From Hyphomicrobiales bacterium (GTDB lineage Bacteria > Pseudomonadota > Alphaproteobacteria > Rhizobiales > Rhizobiaceae): a stretch of DNA of 64,000 bases. This document shows positions 45,762 through 54,155 of this stretch, one piece after another (the stretch's first letter is position 1; the number at the start of each line of letters is the position of its first letter). The translations under genes were made by a program, and so were the position numbers. The stretch lies in assembly GCA_900473045.1 (NCBI GenBank), contig UCKS01000003.1:60584-124583 (forward strand), in the 5' to 3' direction. The notes beneath the pieces are model-generated. The model saw only the letters and a list, made by a program, of their open reading frames with translations. It searched no databases and was not told the DNA's origin.

Positions 45762-46763
45762 ATGGTGCCCTTTTCGATCCTCGACCTTTCCCCAATCACC
45801 CAAGGGTCAAACACTTCCCAAGCCCTGGAAAACTCGCGCCGCCTGGCGCAGGAAGCCGAAGCATCCGGCTACAAGCGCTTCTGGCTGGCCGAACATCATG
45901 GCATGAAGGGGATCGCCAGCGCTGCGACCTCGATCGTCATTTCGCATGTGGCGGCCGGAACCAAGACCATCCGCGTCGGCTCCGGCGGCATCATGCTGCC
46001 CAACCATTCGCCGCTGGTGATCGCCGAGCAGTTCGGCACGCTGGCTGCGCTCTATCCGGGTCGTATCGACCTCGGCCTTGGCCGCGCGCCGGGAACGGAT
46101 ATGCGCACGGCATCGGCACTGCGCCGCAACATGGAAGCGAGCGCCAACAATTTTCCCAACGATGTCGTCGAATTGCAGGCGCTGCTCGGTCCGATCAAGG
46201 ACGGCCAGGACCTGATCGCCGTACCGGGGGCCGACAGCAATGTGCCGATCTGGTTGCTCGGCTCCAGCCATTTCAGCGCGCATCTCGCCGGCATGCTCGG
46301 CCTGCCCTTCGCGTTTGCCTCGCATTTCGCACCGGACATGCTTCTGTCGGCGCTGGAAATCTATCGCGAGCGTTTCGAGCCATCACAGTATCTCGACCAG
46401 CCCTATGCCATGGTCGGCATCATGGGCGTTGCTGCCGATACCGATGCCGAGGCCAGCCACCTCTTCACCTCGATGCAGCAGTCCTTCGTGGCGCTGCGCC
46501 GCAATGCCCGCGGCCAGTTTCCCGCGCCAGTCGATTCGATGGACGGCCTATGGAGCGACAATGAGAAAATCTTCGTCGATCACGCCATGACCTATGCAGT
46601 CGTCGGCGGACCGGAGACGATCAAAGCGAAACTCGGCCGGTTCATCGACCAGACAGGCGCCGATGAGGTCATTGTCTCCATGCCGATCTACGATATGGAT
46701 GCCCGGCTGAAATCGGTTCGGCTGTTTGCGGATGCGCAGCAGCAACTGGCCAAGGCGGCATAG
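45762..46763 (+). CDS. LLM-class flavin-dependent oxidoreductase
   Basis: 333-aa bacterial luciferase-like (LLM) monooxygenase of the YhbW/YvbT-type branch. The N-terminus [13 protein letters not shown], the FMN-site stretch [22 protein letters not shown] and [39 protein letters not shown] are family landmarks. The substrate is unknown. The start is the ATG at 45762 with GAAGG ahead; the frame is open 117 codons further, across ruvC on the other strand. It is divergent from ruvC and part of an accessory stretch between ruvC and yebC. Confidence 0.9.
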   Translation: MVPFSILDLSPITQGSNTSQALENSRRLAQEAEASGYKRFWLAEHHGMKGIASAATSIVISHVAAGTKTIRVGSGGIMLPNHSPLVIAEQFGTLAALYPGRIDLGLGRAPGTDMRTASALRRNMEASANNFPNDVVELQALLGPIKDGQDLIAVPGADSNVPIWLLGSSHFSAHLAGMLGLPFAFASHFAPDMLLSALEIYRERFEPSQYLDQPYAMVGIMGVAADTDAEASHLFTSMQQSFVALRRNARGQFPAPVDSMDGLWSDNEKIFVDHAMTYAVVGGPETIKAKLGRFIDQTGADEVIVSMPIYDMDARLKSVRLFADAQQQLAKAA

Positions 46764-46788
46764 GAGCCCTCGCCCAGAGCTTATCGCT

Positions 46789-47397
46789 TCACAGTGCTGG
46801 AAGAGATTGGATGAGATTGTCGAACGCCTGTAAATCGTACCGGGTGCGTCCGTCGCCATCCTTCCGATGGGGCAGTGCATCCGGAAGGTGCCAGAGCACG
46901 CGACCCGGGAAAACGCGATCTAAGGACTGATACCAGGCGATCAGCGGTTCTTGGAGACGAACGTGAAGATCGAATTTGTCCCGCAGTCGCTTGGTGTCAC
47001 CTTCACTTTGCAAACGTGCCACCGCTGCATCGATTTTCTTCACGAGATAGAGATCGGCAAAGCCGAGACGCCGCGCAGCAAACGCAGCCCGTGTCGTTTC
47101 AAGCTGCAGCAGCCATTGGTGTTTTGGGGATTCGCCAATCTGCGCTAGGCACCAAAGATAGTGAAGCTTCAGCGGATCTGTGTCGCAAACCGCAATCCCT
47201 CCCACCTCCTCAACCAAAAGCGCCTCTTTCCAACGCTTGGCATTCCAATCCGTCCAGTATTGTGCGGTAGGCAGTCCGGTGGATGGCTGATAATGACGAT
47301 CGGGCGGAAACGTCTCCGGAACGAGGCACTCTGGTGCATGCTTTCGACACCACGTCGTTTTCCCAGCCGCGCTGATACCTTCCACAACGGCGATCAA
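46789..47397 (-). CDS. P-loop kinase-like protein of unknown substrate
   Basis: 202-aa P-loop NTPase with Walker A GISAAGKTT at the N-terminus, shaped like small nucleoside/metabolite kinases. An Asp-containing segment (AVCDTDPLKLHYLW) may act as Walker B and a basic helix (TRAAFAARRLGFADLYL) as a lid. I place the start at TTG 47397 (MIAVVEGISAAGKTT), 6 nt after a perfect AGGAGG. The longer frame to 47448 also needs a TTG and adds a tail without homology features. It is a stand-alone gene of unknown role. Confidence 0.7.
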   Translation of the reverse strand: MIAVVEGISAAGKTTWCRKHAPECLVPETFPPDRHYQPSTGLPTAQYWTDWNAKRWKEALLVEEVGGIAVCDTDPLKLHYLWCLAQIGESPKHQWLLQLETTRAAFAARRLGFADLYLVKKIDAAVARLQSEGDTKRLRDKFDLHVRLQEPLIAWYQSLDRVFPGRVLWHLPDALPHRKDGDGRTRYDLQAFDNLIQSLPAL

Positions 47398-47507
47398 CTC
47401 ACCCCTCCTCAGAAACAATCTTCCGCTGCACGCAAGAGAGAAAGTCAATGCAGCCGTTGGGGGCAGACGCCGTTGCTCTGGCCCAAAATGTATGAATTGT
47501 CGAAATC

Positions 47508-47858
47508 TCAGACCTTGAAATCAAAATGCTTGCGCACCGTTTCGAGGATTTCCCATGTGCCCTTGAAATCCGCCTCGACGACGAAGGCATCTCCGGCGGA
47601 GACCGTGACAGGCGTGCCGCCGTCCGGCGTGATGATGATCTTGCCGGCGATCATGTGCACGAACTCATAGGCCGTGTAGGTCGCATGATAGGTGCCGGGC
47701 GTTGCTTCCCAATAGCCCGAAACCATCGAGCCATCGGACGACGTATGCAGCGCCCAGGTCTTCATCGACGGCGTGCCGGATACGACAACCCAGCCATCCA
47801 GTGTTGCCGGATCGCCATCAGCGGGAACGGGTGTCGCGAGTTTCGTCACAGTCTGCAT
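47508..47858 (-). CDS. Cupin-domain protein
   Basis: 116-aa single-cupin protein. The fold is visible in SGYWEATPGTYHATYTAYEFVHMIAGKIIITPDGG and VSAGDAFVVEADFKGTWEILETVRK, resembling the cupin_3 (DUF861) type used as small enzymes or sensors. Only one His (H96-like position) lies in motif 1, so a metal site may be incomplete. The start is the ATG at 47858 with AGAGG 9 nt ahead. Its job is unknown. Confidence 0.85.
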   Translation of the reverse strand: MQTVTKLATPVPADGDPATLDGWVVVSGTPSMKTWALHTSSDGSMVSGYWEATPGTYHATYTAYEFVHMIAGKIIITPDGGTPVTVSAGDAFVVEADFKGTWEILETVRKHFDFKV

Positions 47859-47949
47859 ATCAACATCCTCTCGAAAAGAGTGGAGCCTAAGGCCCAACTG
47901 CCGGAACTGGCTTGCCAATTCCGACAGGCGGTGACGTGAACCGCGTAAG

Positions 47950-48696
47950 TTAGGCCGAAAGCTTGGCCATCACTTCATCGGAGACCTCGAAGTTGGTGTA
48001 GACGTTCTGCACGTCGTCGTCATCTTCCAGCGTGTCGATCAGCTTCATCAGCGACTGGGCGCGCTCTTCGTCGACCGGCACCGTGTTCTGGGCCTTCCAG
48101 ATCGCCTTGACGGTATCGGCTTCGCCGAGCGTCGATTCAAGCGCCTTGGAAACGTCGCCGATATCCTCGAAACCGCAGATGATGTAGTGGCCGTCCTCGT
48201 CGGTGGTCACGTCCTCGGCACCGGCTTCCATCGCCGCTTCCATCACCGTGTCGGCGTTGCCAACCGAAAGCTTGTAGGAGATTTCGCCGACGCGATCGAA
48301 CGAGAACGACACAGAACCGGTTTCGCCGAGCGCGCCGCCGGCCTTGGTGAAGGTCGAGCGGACATTGGAGGCGGTGCGATTACGGTTGTCGGTCAAGGCC
48401 TCGACGATGACGGCAACGCCGCCCGGGCCGTATCCTTCGTAGCGGACTTCTTCGTAGTTCTCGCTATCGGCGCCGGAGCCCTTCTTGATGGCGCGCTCGA
48501 TATTGTCCTTCGGCATCGACTGTGCCTTGGCGTTCTGGATCGCCAGGCGCAGGCGCGCATTCATCGTCGGGTCAGGCAGACCGCCCTTGACCGCAACGGT
48601 AATTTCACGCGCGAGCTTGGAGAACATTTTTGACCGCACGGCGTCCTGACGGCCCTTGCGGTGCATGATGTTTTTAAACTGTGAATGGCCGGCCAT
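47950..48696 (-). CDS. yebC: YebC/PmpR family protein
   Basis: 248-aa YebC-family protein: N-terminus [41 protein letters not shown] and the acidic middle domain are diagnostic. The family was annotated as a transcription factor, and members now also have a reported role in relieving ribosome stalling at proline tracts. GAGGG lies before the ATG. In alphaproteobacteria yebC is commonly near ruvC; here an LLM oxidoreductase, a kinase and a cupin gene intervene. Confidence 0.95.
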   Translation of the reverse strand: MAGHSQFKNIMHRKGRQDAVRSKMFSKLAREITVAVKGGLPDPTMNARLRLAIQNAKAQSMPKDNIERAIKKGSGADSENYEEVRYEGYGPGGVAVIVEALTDNRNRTASNVRSTFTKAGGALGETGSVSFSFDRVGEISYKLSVGNADTVMEAAMEAGAEDVTTDEDGHYIICGFEDIGDVSKALESTLGEADTVKAIWKAQNTVPVDEERAQSLMKLIDTLEDDDDVQNVYTNFEVSDEVMAKLSA

Positions 48697-48783
48697 GGCG
48701 CCCTCTTCTCATGCTAGTCACGTTTGGAATTGGGCGCCTTATAGTTTCATTGCGGCTTTGCGTCCAGAAGGGGCCGCCTTTTT

Positions 48784-49263
48784 TCAGTTGGCGACAAGGC
48801 GCTTGCGGCTGAGAAAGAACGAATGGCCGTCGTTTCGCTCACAGGCGAGGCCGGTGCGGGTCGACAGGCAGGAAAACGGACCCGCAGACCAGGTCTGGCC
48901 GTAATCGAGAACGGGACCCGCCGAGCAGCAGCTCGGATCTCCCACATCATTGAAGAGCGCAGCAGCTCCCTTGCGGGACAATGTCGCCCGCACATAGCGT
49001 GGTTCGACGCGGTCGCAGGAGAGTTCAGGCCCGCCGTCCGCGGGCTGATAGACCTCCGTCCCGCCTTCAGGCGTATAGATGCAGCCGATATTGCCGGACG
49101 GCAGAACGAACTCTTCCTGCCGTCCGAACGTTTTTGTGTCCGGCACGGTGACAGGTGTCTTGCCGCCTTCGACGGCGGGCAAACGTGGCGGCGGGGCGCC
49201 GTCGGCCAGAACCTGAGTTATCATGGAAAGAACGGCAAGAAGGCAGGCGGCGAAAAACTTCAT
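48784..49263 (-). CDS. Secreted DUF6636-like protein
   Basis: 159-aa protein with a signal peptide (MKFFAACLLAVLSMITQVLA). Six cysteines remain after the signal. LPSGNIGCIYT, FSCLSTRTGLACER and GHSFFLSRKR match my memory of the DUF6636 pattern (LPSGNIxC ... FxCxSxxxGLxCxN ... GHGFxLSR). Probably a disulfide-rich periplasmic protein. The function is unknown. It ends 87 bp upstream of yebC on the same strand. Confidence 0.7.
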   Translation of the reverse strand: MKFFAACLLAVLSMITQVLADGAPPPRLPAVEGGKTPVTVPDTKTFGRQEEFVLPSGNIGCIYTPEGGTEVYQPADGGPELSCDRVEPRYVRATLSRKGAAALFNDVGDPSCCSAGPVLDYGQTWSAGPFSCLSTRTGLACERNDGHSFFLSRKRLVAN

Positions 49264-49279
49264 TCCGTGGTCCCCAGGA

Positions 49280-50116
49280 TCAGACGCCCTGCAGGATATA
49301 AATCAGCGGCTTCCTTGGCAAGGAACGCATCGACACCGTCACGCTTGCCTGCGTCGCAAAGCTCTTTTCGAAACCATCGCCGAACATCTGCAGGAAGCTG
49401 GTGACCGGCGGCCCGCGCCGATGCATCGGCAGGATCAGCGACGAGCGCAGCCGCGTCACCACCCGGCTCATGCTGGCTGCCCCCATCGTCAGGCCGCCAT
49501 CGACCGGCACCATCAGCACATCGAGCCGGCCGATCTCGGCATAATCCGTATCGTCAAGTTCATGATGCAGATGCCCGAGATGGCCGATGCAGAGGCCGGC
49601 GACCTCGAAGATGAAGATCGAGTTGCCGTCCGGCTCCATCATTGCGCCACCGGAACGGATATCCGTCGTGACATTGCGGATATAGGCGTCACCGACCACG
49701 ACATCGTGATCCGCCGGCTTGCCATCATCGCCCCACCCGTGCAGCACATGTTTGATCGCCGGGTCCGGCGTCAGCGTGTAGTGACTGGCATGCGCCTTGT
49801 TCATCGTCACCACATCCGGCACCTTCGGCGGCGCGTACCAGCCGCTATAGTCCGTGGCGATCGACACGCCACCCGGCGTTTCGATCAGGAACGTCGAATG
49901 GCCGACATAGGTGATGAAAACCTCTTCGTTGGCGGCTGCTTGAACGTTCGAACCGGACGACGGCTTGAAACTGGCGTAGGTGACGGCGGGAAGAGAGCGG
50001 GCAATCGCCTGGCATTGACTGACCGGCGGGCGGGCGCTCTGCGCATGAGCCGGCATCGGCCACAGGGTATGCAGAAGGGCGATGGCGGCAAATGCAAGCA
50101 GGATCAATCGCGGCAT
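49280..50116 (-). CDS. Secreted MBL-fold (UlaG-like) hydrolase
   Basis: 278-aa metallo-beta-lactamase-fold protein with an N-terminal signal peptide (about residues 1-25, PRLILLAFAAIALLHTLWPMPAHA). The first metal motif is atypical: THSTFLIETPGG-type (YVGHSTFLIETPGGVSIATDY). GHLGHLHHEL and PVDGGLTMG supply further metal ligands, as in UlaG-like enzymes. The start is the second of two adjacent ATGs (50116), better spaced from GAGAGG. The substrate is unknown. Same strand as the DUF6636-like gene, 16 nt away, so probably one operon. Confidence 0.82.
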   Translation of the reverse strand: MPRLILLAFAAIALLHTLWPMPAHAQSARPPVSQCQAIARSLPAVTYASFKPSSGSNVQAAANEEVFITYVGHSTFLIETPGGVSIATDYSGWYAPPKVPDVVTMNKAHASHYTLTPDPAIKHVLHGWGDDGKPADHDVVVGDAYIRNVTTDIRSGGAMMEPDGNSIFIFEVAGLCIGHLGHLHHELDDTDYAEIGRLDVLMVPVDGGLTMGAASMSRVVTRLRSSLILPMHRRGPPVTSFLQMFGDGFEKSFATQASVTVSMRSLPRKPLIYILQGV

Positions 50117-50234
50117 CATGCACCTCTCAAGACCAAGGTTGGCATGAGCGCAGAGGATAGGCAGGCAAACCGCAAGGTCCAGCCCCGATTGCGCGGGGCC
50201 GCTCACAATCGCGTCATCACGAAAATGCCTGGGA

Positions 50235-50543
50235 TCAGAGTTTTGCCTGTTTCAAGATTTCGTTGACACGCGCCTGCCAGCCCTTGCCCGTCGCCTTGAA
50301 CTTGGCAATGACCTCCGGATCAAGCCGCAGGGACACCTGCTGCTTGCGCACTTCAACGATCGGGCGGCCGCGCGAACGGCGGATGCTTTCCGCAAGTTCG
50401 GGGAAAACCTCCGCAAAGGGACGCGCTCGCGACAGTTCCTCATCCGTCGCTTCCGGGTTGTCCGGATCGCTGGCAATCTTTGTTTGAATTTCTGCCTCTT
50501 GTTCATCCGTCAGCGGCGGGATTTGCGGCTTGTGAACGTTCAT
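50235..50543 (-). CDS. BrnA-family antitoxin (orphan)
   Basis: 102-aa BrnA-type antitoxin. A disordered, acidic N-terminal half is followed by a ribbon-helix-helix-like C-terminus with the family motif RGRPIVEVRKQQVSLRLDPEVIAKFKATGKGWQARVNEILKQA. The start is the ATG at 50543. BrnA neutralises the RNase BrnT and represses the operon. The upstream brnT is broken (next feature), leaving an antitoxin without an active partner here. Confidence 0.88.
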   Translation of the reverse strand: MNVHKPQIPPLTDEQEAEIQTKIASDPDNPEATDEELSRARPFAEVFPELAESIRRSRGRPIVEVRKQQVSLRLDPEVIAKFKATGKGWQARVNEILKQAKL

Positions 50544-50762
50544 GAGCCAACCTTTCTTTTCTGCTTGCCAAGCGGTGCGAGATAATCGAAATGCCCTGCG
50601 TACCAAGCATTATAAAGACAACAGAAATCAAGCCGGGTGACATGATGCCGATTGCCATCAGTCGGCCCTTTTTGACCGGAACGATCGTTGCGTTCGCAAA
50701 GAAATCCAGCGTCAAATCCGCAAAATCAAGCGCATGTTAATCTCATCACAGACGATTTTCAT
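50503..50762 (-). pseudogene. Degraded brnT toxin gene
   Basis: On the minus strand the frame from ATG 50762 reads MKIVCDE, the usual BrnT start, then shifts. Another frame, from 50736, reads HALDFADLTLDFFANATIVPVKKGR... and continues to SIISHRLASRKERLAHE, the BrnT C-terminus. A TAA precedes it in that frame. Only 5 nt separate the two pieces where I expect about nine codons, so a deletion of about 22 nt with frameshift best explains it. The 3' end overlaps brnA as in intact pairs. The Trp expected after MKIV is Cys. Confidence 0.72.
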
Positions 50763-50814
50763 AATTTTTGTATCACTTTTAATCGAGTGAAATTATGAAA
50801 GGCGAAAGGAAATC

Positions 50815-51639
50815 CTAGCTCCAGAACGCCGGGATTGTTTCAGCCAGCCGCGGCCCGATCCTGAGCGGCGCAATATTCTCGGCCAATCCCGTGCGATCGG
50901 AAATTTCGACACCGACGCCGCAGAGGGTGGCCGGGCCGGAGGCGGCCTCGAAGCGGCCCTTCGGCATCTTGGAGATGAAGCGGTTGAGCGGCTCTTCCTT
51001 TTCCATGCCGAGCGACGAGTCGTAGTCGCCGCACATGCCGGCATCCGACATATAGGCCGTGCCGCCATTGAGAATTTGCGCGTCGGCAGTCGGGACGTGG
51101 GTGTGGGTGCCGACAACAAAACTGGCGCGGCCATCGACGAAATGGCCAAAGCACTGCTTCTCGCTAGTCGCCTCCGCATGAAAGTCGAAGATAATCGCGT
51201 CGGCCTGTTCCTTCAGCGGGCAGGCAGCCAGAATGGTTTCGGCCGCCTTGAAGGGGTCGTCGAGTTCCGGATGCATGAAGACGCGGCCCATGACATTGGC
51301 GACGAGCACGCGGGCACCGTTGCGAGCGAAATAGAGGTTCGAGCCACGCCCGGGGGTTCCGGCCGGATAATTGGCGGGCCGCAGGAACTGGTCGTGCCGC
51401 TGGCAGAACGAGACAGCCTCTTTCTGATCCCAGACATGGTTGCCGGTGGTCACCACATCGGCGCCGGCATTGATGGTTTCCAGAAAGATATCTTCGGTGA
51501 TGCCGAAACCGCCGGCGGCGTTCTCGCCGTTGACGATGACGAAATCGAGTTTCAGGTCGCTGATCAGGCCGGGAAGTTTTTCCCAGACCGCCGTCCGGCC
51601 AGTCTTGCCAACCATGTCACCCAGAAACAAAAGTCTCAT
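50815..51639 (-). CDS. ymdB: YmdB-type metallophosphoesterase
   Basis: 274-aa YmdB-family (TIGR00282) protein. The metal motifs LFLGDMVGKTGR, VNGENAAGGFGIT, TTGNHVWDQ and GTHTHVPTAD are all present. In Bacillus YmdB is a 2',3'-cyclic-nucleotide phosphodiesterase affecting biofilm and sporulation genes. Its 5' end overlaps the 3' end of the upstream cyclo-ligase gene by 23 nt, and AGGAATAGG lies ahead of the ATG, so the pair is an operon. Confidence 0.93.
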   Translation of the reverse strand: MRLLFLGDMVGKTGRTAVWEKLPGLISDLKLDFVIVNGENAAGGFGITEDIFLETINAGADVVTTGNHVWDQKEAVSFCQRHDQFLRPANYPAGTPGRGSNLYFARNGARVLVANVMGRVFMHPELDDPFKAAETILAACPLKEQADAIIFDFHAEATSEKQCFGHFVDGRASFVVGTHTHVPTADAQILNGGTAYMSDAGMCGDYDSSLGMEKEEPLNRFISKMPKGRFEAASGPATLCGVGVEISDRTGLAENIAPLRIGPRLAETIPAFWS

Positions 51640-52228
51640 ATTTGCCTATTCCTAGCCCGAAGATCCGCAGCCCGCTTTCGGTTAGCAGGGCATCCAGCGC
51701 CACATCATGCGGCTCCGCCGGCACTGATGCCACTTCCTGGCAGTCAAATGCAATCCCGATCAGCCTTGGTTTGCGGCCTTTCAGCCGTAAACGCGCGATG
51801 GCGCGGTCATAATATCCGGCCCCATAGCCAATCCTGTGGCCCGTCCTGTCGAACGCGGACAAGGGCACCAGCAGGATATCCGGATCGAGAACCGGCGCAT
51901 CCGCAGCCGGACCGGTGGTGCCGAACCCTGTCTCTATGATGGGAGCACCCGGCACCAGTTCACGAAAAACGATCGTCTGCTTGTCGATGATAGCCGGGAG
52001 GCAAAGCCGGGCGCCGCGCTCGCGCAGGCGCGCCATCAGCGGCCGGATATCCACCTCGGAACGGATCGGCCAGAAGCCGGATATCACCTGACCGGGTTCA
52101 AATTCGATGGCGTCGCCGGCATGGCCGAGCATCGCCAGACCCGCTTTGCTGCGCGCTTCCGGTGTCATCGAATCGCGCAGCGCCAGACGGTCCAGGCGCA
52201 ACGCGGCTTTCAGTTCCCTCGGTGTCAT
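51617..52228 (-). CDS. 5-formyltetrahydrofolate cyclo-ligase
   Basis: 203-aa YgfA/FAU1-family enzyme that turns 5-formyl-THF into 5,10-methenyl-THF with ATP. The signature GHRIGYGAGYYDRAI (substrate and ATP site) and ISGFWPIRSEVDIRPL are clear. The start is the ATG at 52228 (MTPRELKAALR), giving the family length; the frame is open to 52342. In many proteobacteria the order is zapA-6S RNA-cyclo-ligase. A candidate 6S RNA and zapA do lie upstream here, beyond three small-regulator genes. Confidence 0.93.
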   Translation of the reverse strand: MTPRELKAALRLDRLALRDSMTPEARSKAGLAMLGHAGDAIEFEPGQVISGFWPIRSEVDIRPLMARLRERGARLCLPAIIDKQTIVFRELVPGAPIIETGFGTTGPAADAPVLDPDILLVPLSAFDRTGHRIGYGAGYYDRAIARLRLKGRKPRLIGIAFDCQEVASVPAEPHDVALDALLTESGLRIFGLGIGKYETFVSG

Positions 52229-52502
52229 GTCCCTGCTCCCCCGCCTGTCAGTGTTAGTTTCTAGTGCATCAAGCCGGACCAAGGAAACCGCGAAGTCGGC
52301 ACATCTGCCGCTTTTTGCCACACAACTGCGCGTTTTTCCCAAACTGGCACGATTTTAGAAGTCTGTTCATCATGCAAACCGGTTCCACTTTCGCGCCCTC
52401 TTGCCGCCGTGCAAGAGAGGGCTGCAATCAACATCAGGAAAACAGTTCGGTGCCCGCTTCCGGCGATGCGGGGAATTGTTCAGCTTTTATACGGAGCCGG
52501 AT

Positions 52503-52721
52503 ATGTCCATGAAGGACAAGATGCTGCAAGAACTCGACCCATTGGAATTGCGCTGCCTGTCATTGGCGGCGCGCGGGAGAACCCGGGAGGATATTACCCG
52601 GGAAACAGATATCTGCCACGAACGGATAGAGCAGGCTTTTGCCTCTGCCATGGAGAAACTGCAGGCGGGCAATGTCGCCGAAGCGGTTTTCCGCGCGGCC
52701 CGAATGGATTTGATCTCATAA
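52503..52721 (+). CDS. HTH-only LuxR-like small protein
   Basis: 72-aa protein that is almost all one GerE/LuxR-type helix-turn-helix: LDPLELRCLSLAARGRTREDITRETDICHERIEQAFASAMEKL. It lacks a receiver or autoinducer domain. The ATG at 52503 has GGAG 6 nt upstream. It could bind DNA directly or act as a modulator of larger LuxR-type regulators. Its last 6 nt overlap the convergent DUF1127 gene. Confidence 0.72.
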   Translation: MSMKDKMLQELDPLELRCLSLAARGRTREDITRETDICHERIEQAFASAMEKLQAGNVAEAVFRAARMDLIS

Positions 52722-52937
52722 CATCCAGAAACGGTGCCGCTCGACACCATGAGGCAGATCGCATCCGGCATCCCTTCTGCTCAAACCGATGTCATCCAGC
52801 AGATGCGCGCTTTTACGACGCGATATTTCCGTGAAGGCCAGGCGTGCCCGGCGCTTCTGCTGCCATTGCGCAAGCGTACGCCAAGCCCATTTGCTCAGCC
52901 TGGCGGTCCACCGCCGTGGTTTGTGATCGTGCTTCAT
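52716..52937 (-). CDS. Short DUF1127 domain protein
   Basis: 73-aa basic, Arg-rich protein. The C-terminal DUF1127 signature is EISRRKSAHLLDDIGLSRRDA. Trp-rich N-terminus (RRWTARLSKWAWRTLAQWQQ). The second DUF1127 member in the window (the other is at 8623). It diverges from the LysR gene 90 bp away, a layout that would allow the LysR protein to regulate it. Confidence 0.82.
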   Translation of the reverse strand: MKHDHKPRRWTARLSKWAWRTLAQWQQKRRARLAFTEISRRKSAHLLDDIGLSRRDAGCDLPHGVERHRFWML

Positions 52938-53027
52938 ATCCGGACAACTCCGACGTGTTCACGGCGAGTATCGACCGTCCATTGACATCAATCCAACGAA
53001 TTGCAAACATGACTATCATCAGAAAAT

Positions 53028-53915
53028 ATGATGGCTGGTACGATGTTTCCTCCTCTTGAAAGCGATCTCCTCCGGACCTTCGTTGCCGTTGCCGAAAGCG
53101 GCAATTTCACCAAGGCGGGTGAGACCGTCGGCCGCACGCAATCGGCCGTCAGCATGCAGATCAAGAAACTTGAGGATATTCTGGGCGAGAACCTGTTCGA
53201 GCGCGGATCGCGTGGGGTCAACATGACCGGCCACGGCATCAGGCTCCTCGACAATGCCCGCCGCATCGTCACACTGTTGGATGATACAGCTGCATCGATC
53301 CGGCTGCCGGCTCTGGATGGCTCGGTCCGGATCGGCATTTCGGAGGAATATATCAACTCGACCCTGCCGAAGGCGCTTGGTGCCTTCGCCGCCGTTCATC
53401 CGGGTGTCGAGGTCACCGTGCAGCAGGGCGTCTCGATGTCCAATCTCGCAGCGCTTGATGCCGGCGAAATCGATATCGCCGTCGTCTTCGAACCCGGAGG
53501 CCCGACGCGCAACGAAGTGCTGATGGTCGATCCAACCGTCTGGGTGACCTCCGACCAGCACGGAGCCCACACACGGCAGCCGCTGCCGATTGCCACCTAT
53601 ACCTACCTGAAAAACGGCTGGTGCGATGAACTGGCGCTGCGCAGCCTGACGAAACGCGGCATCGATAGCCGCGTCGCCTATATCAGCCGCACCAGCAGCG
53701 GCCTGATCGCCGCCGTCACATCAGGTCTTGCCATCGCCCCGCTCACCCGCTCAAGCATCCCCGCCGGTTGCCGGGAACTATCAGCCGCCGACGGCTACGA
53801 CGTCATCGATTTTTCCAATGTCGTGATGAAGACCAGACCGCGCGGCAACAAACGGATCGTCGAAACCATGTCCAACGCCATCCGCGAAGCGTTTCGGCCA
53901 GCGGCGCAGGGGTAA
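53028..53915 (+). CDS. LysR-family transcriptional regulator
   Basis: 295-aa LysR-type regulator. The N-terminal winged helix is clear (LLRTFVAVAESGNFTKAGETVGRTQSAVSMQIKKLEDILGENLFER). A periplasmic-binding-like effector domain follows (VRIGISEEYINSTLPKAL onward). Starts at 53028 or 53043 are both possible, as neither has a clear ribosome site. It is divergent from the short DUF1127 gene, the usual geometry for a LysR regulator and its target. The effector is unknown. Confidence 0.9.
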   Translation: MMAGTMFPPLESDLLRTFVAVAESGNFTKAGETVGRTQSAVSMQIKKLEDILGENLFERGSRGVNMTGHGIRLLDNARRIVTLLDDTAASIRLPALDGSVRIGISEEYINSTLPKALGAFAAVHPGVEVTVQQGVSMSNLAALDAGEIDIAVVFEPGGPTRNEVLMVDPTVWVTSDQHGAHTRQPLPIATYTYLKNGWCDELALRSLTKRGIDSRVAYISRTSSGLIAAVTSGLAIAPLTRSSIPAGCRELSAADGYDVIDFSNVVMKTRPRGNKRIVETMSNAIREAFRPAAQG

Positions 53916-53964
53916 GATTCTAAGAACGGGAAAAAAGTGCGATCCACACAACCGATGGACTTTT

Positions 53965-54097
53965 TACGATCCTGGGTGCCTACAAACGTAGGTGGGCGCC
54001 ATGTGACCTAGCCCACGGGCCAGGTCAGGGACAGCTCCCTTTGGATCGAGTATGGCCCCAGGGATTGTGGTGTCCTGTCGGGAAGCGCAGACCGCAA
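53965..54097 (-). ncRNA. ssrS: Candidate 6S RNA
   Basis: A non-coding stretch downstream of LysR and upstream of zapA (both orientations free of credible ORFs) folds on the minus strand into a long interrupted rod. Apical hairpin 54027-54031/54036-54040, then 54017-54022 with 54053-54058, then 54013-54016 with 54067-54070, leave an asymmetric internal bubble, as in 6S RNA. A CTATAT -10 element lies just upstream. Proteobacterial 6S RNA is typically found between zapA and the cyclo-ligase gene, both nearby. Ends are approximate. I could not run a covariance model. Confidence 0.58.
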
Positions 54098-54102
54098 CTG
54101 GA

Positions 54103-54131
54103 ATATAGAGTGCATTGACCGCTTGCGCCAG
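54103..54131 (-). promoter_or_regulatory. Promoter of the candidate 6S RNA
   Basis: CTGGCG (54131-54126), 17-nt spacer and CTATAT (54108-54103) on the minus strand. The -10 is identical to the rhizobial housekeeping consensus; the -35 matches CTTGAC at four of six. Confidence 0.55.
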
Positions 54132-54155
54132 TGGCACGCGCTGAAACTGTCAAAT

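Noticed and set aside
46789-47448. Longer start of the P-loop kinase at 47448
   Set aside because: It also needs TTG, lacks a ribosome site, and adds 17 residues before a Walker A loop that is normally near the N-terminus.
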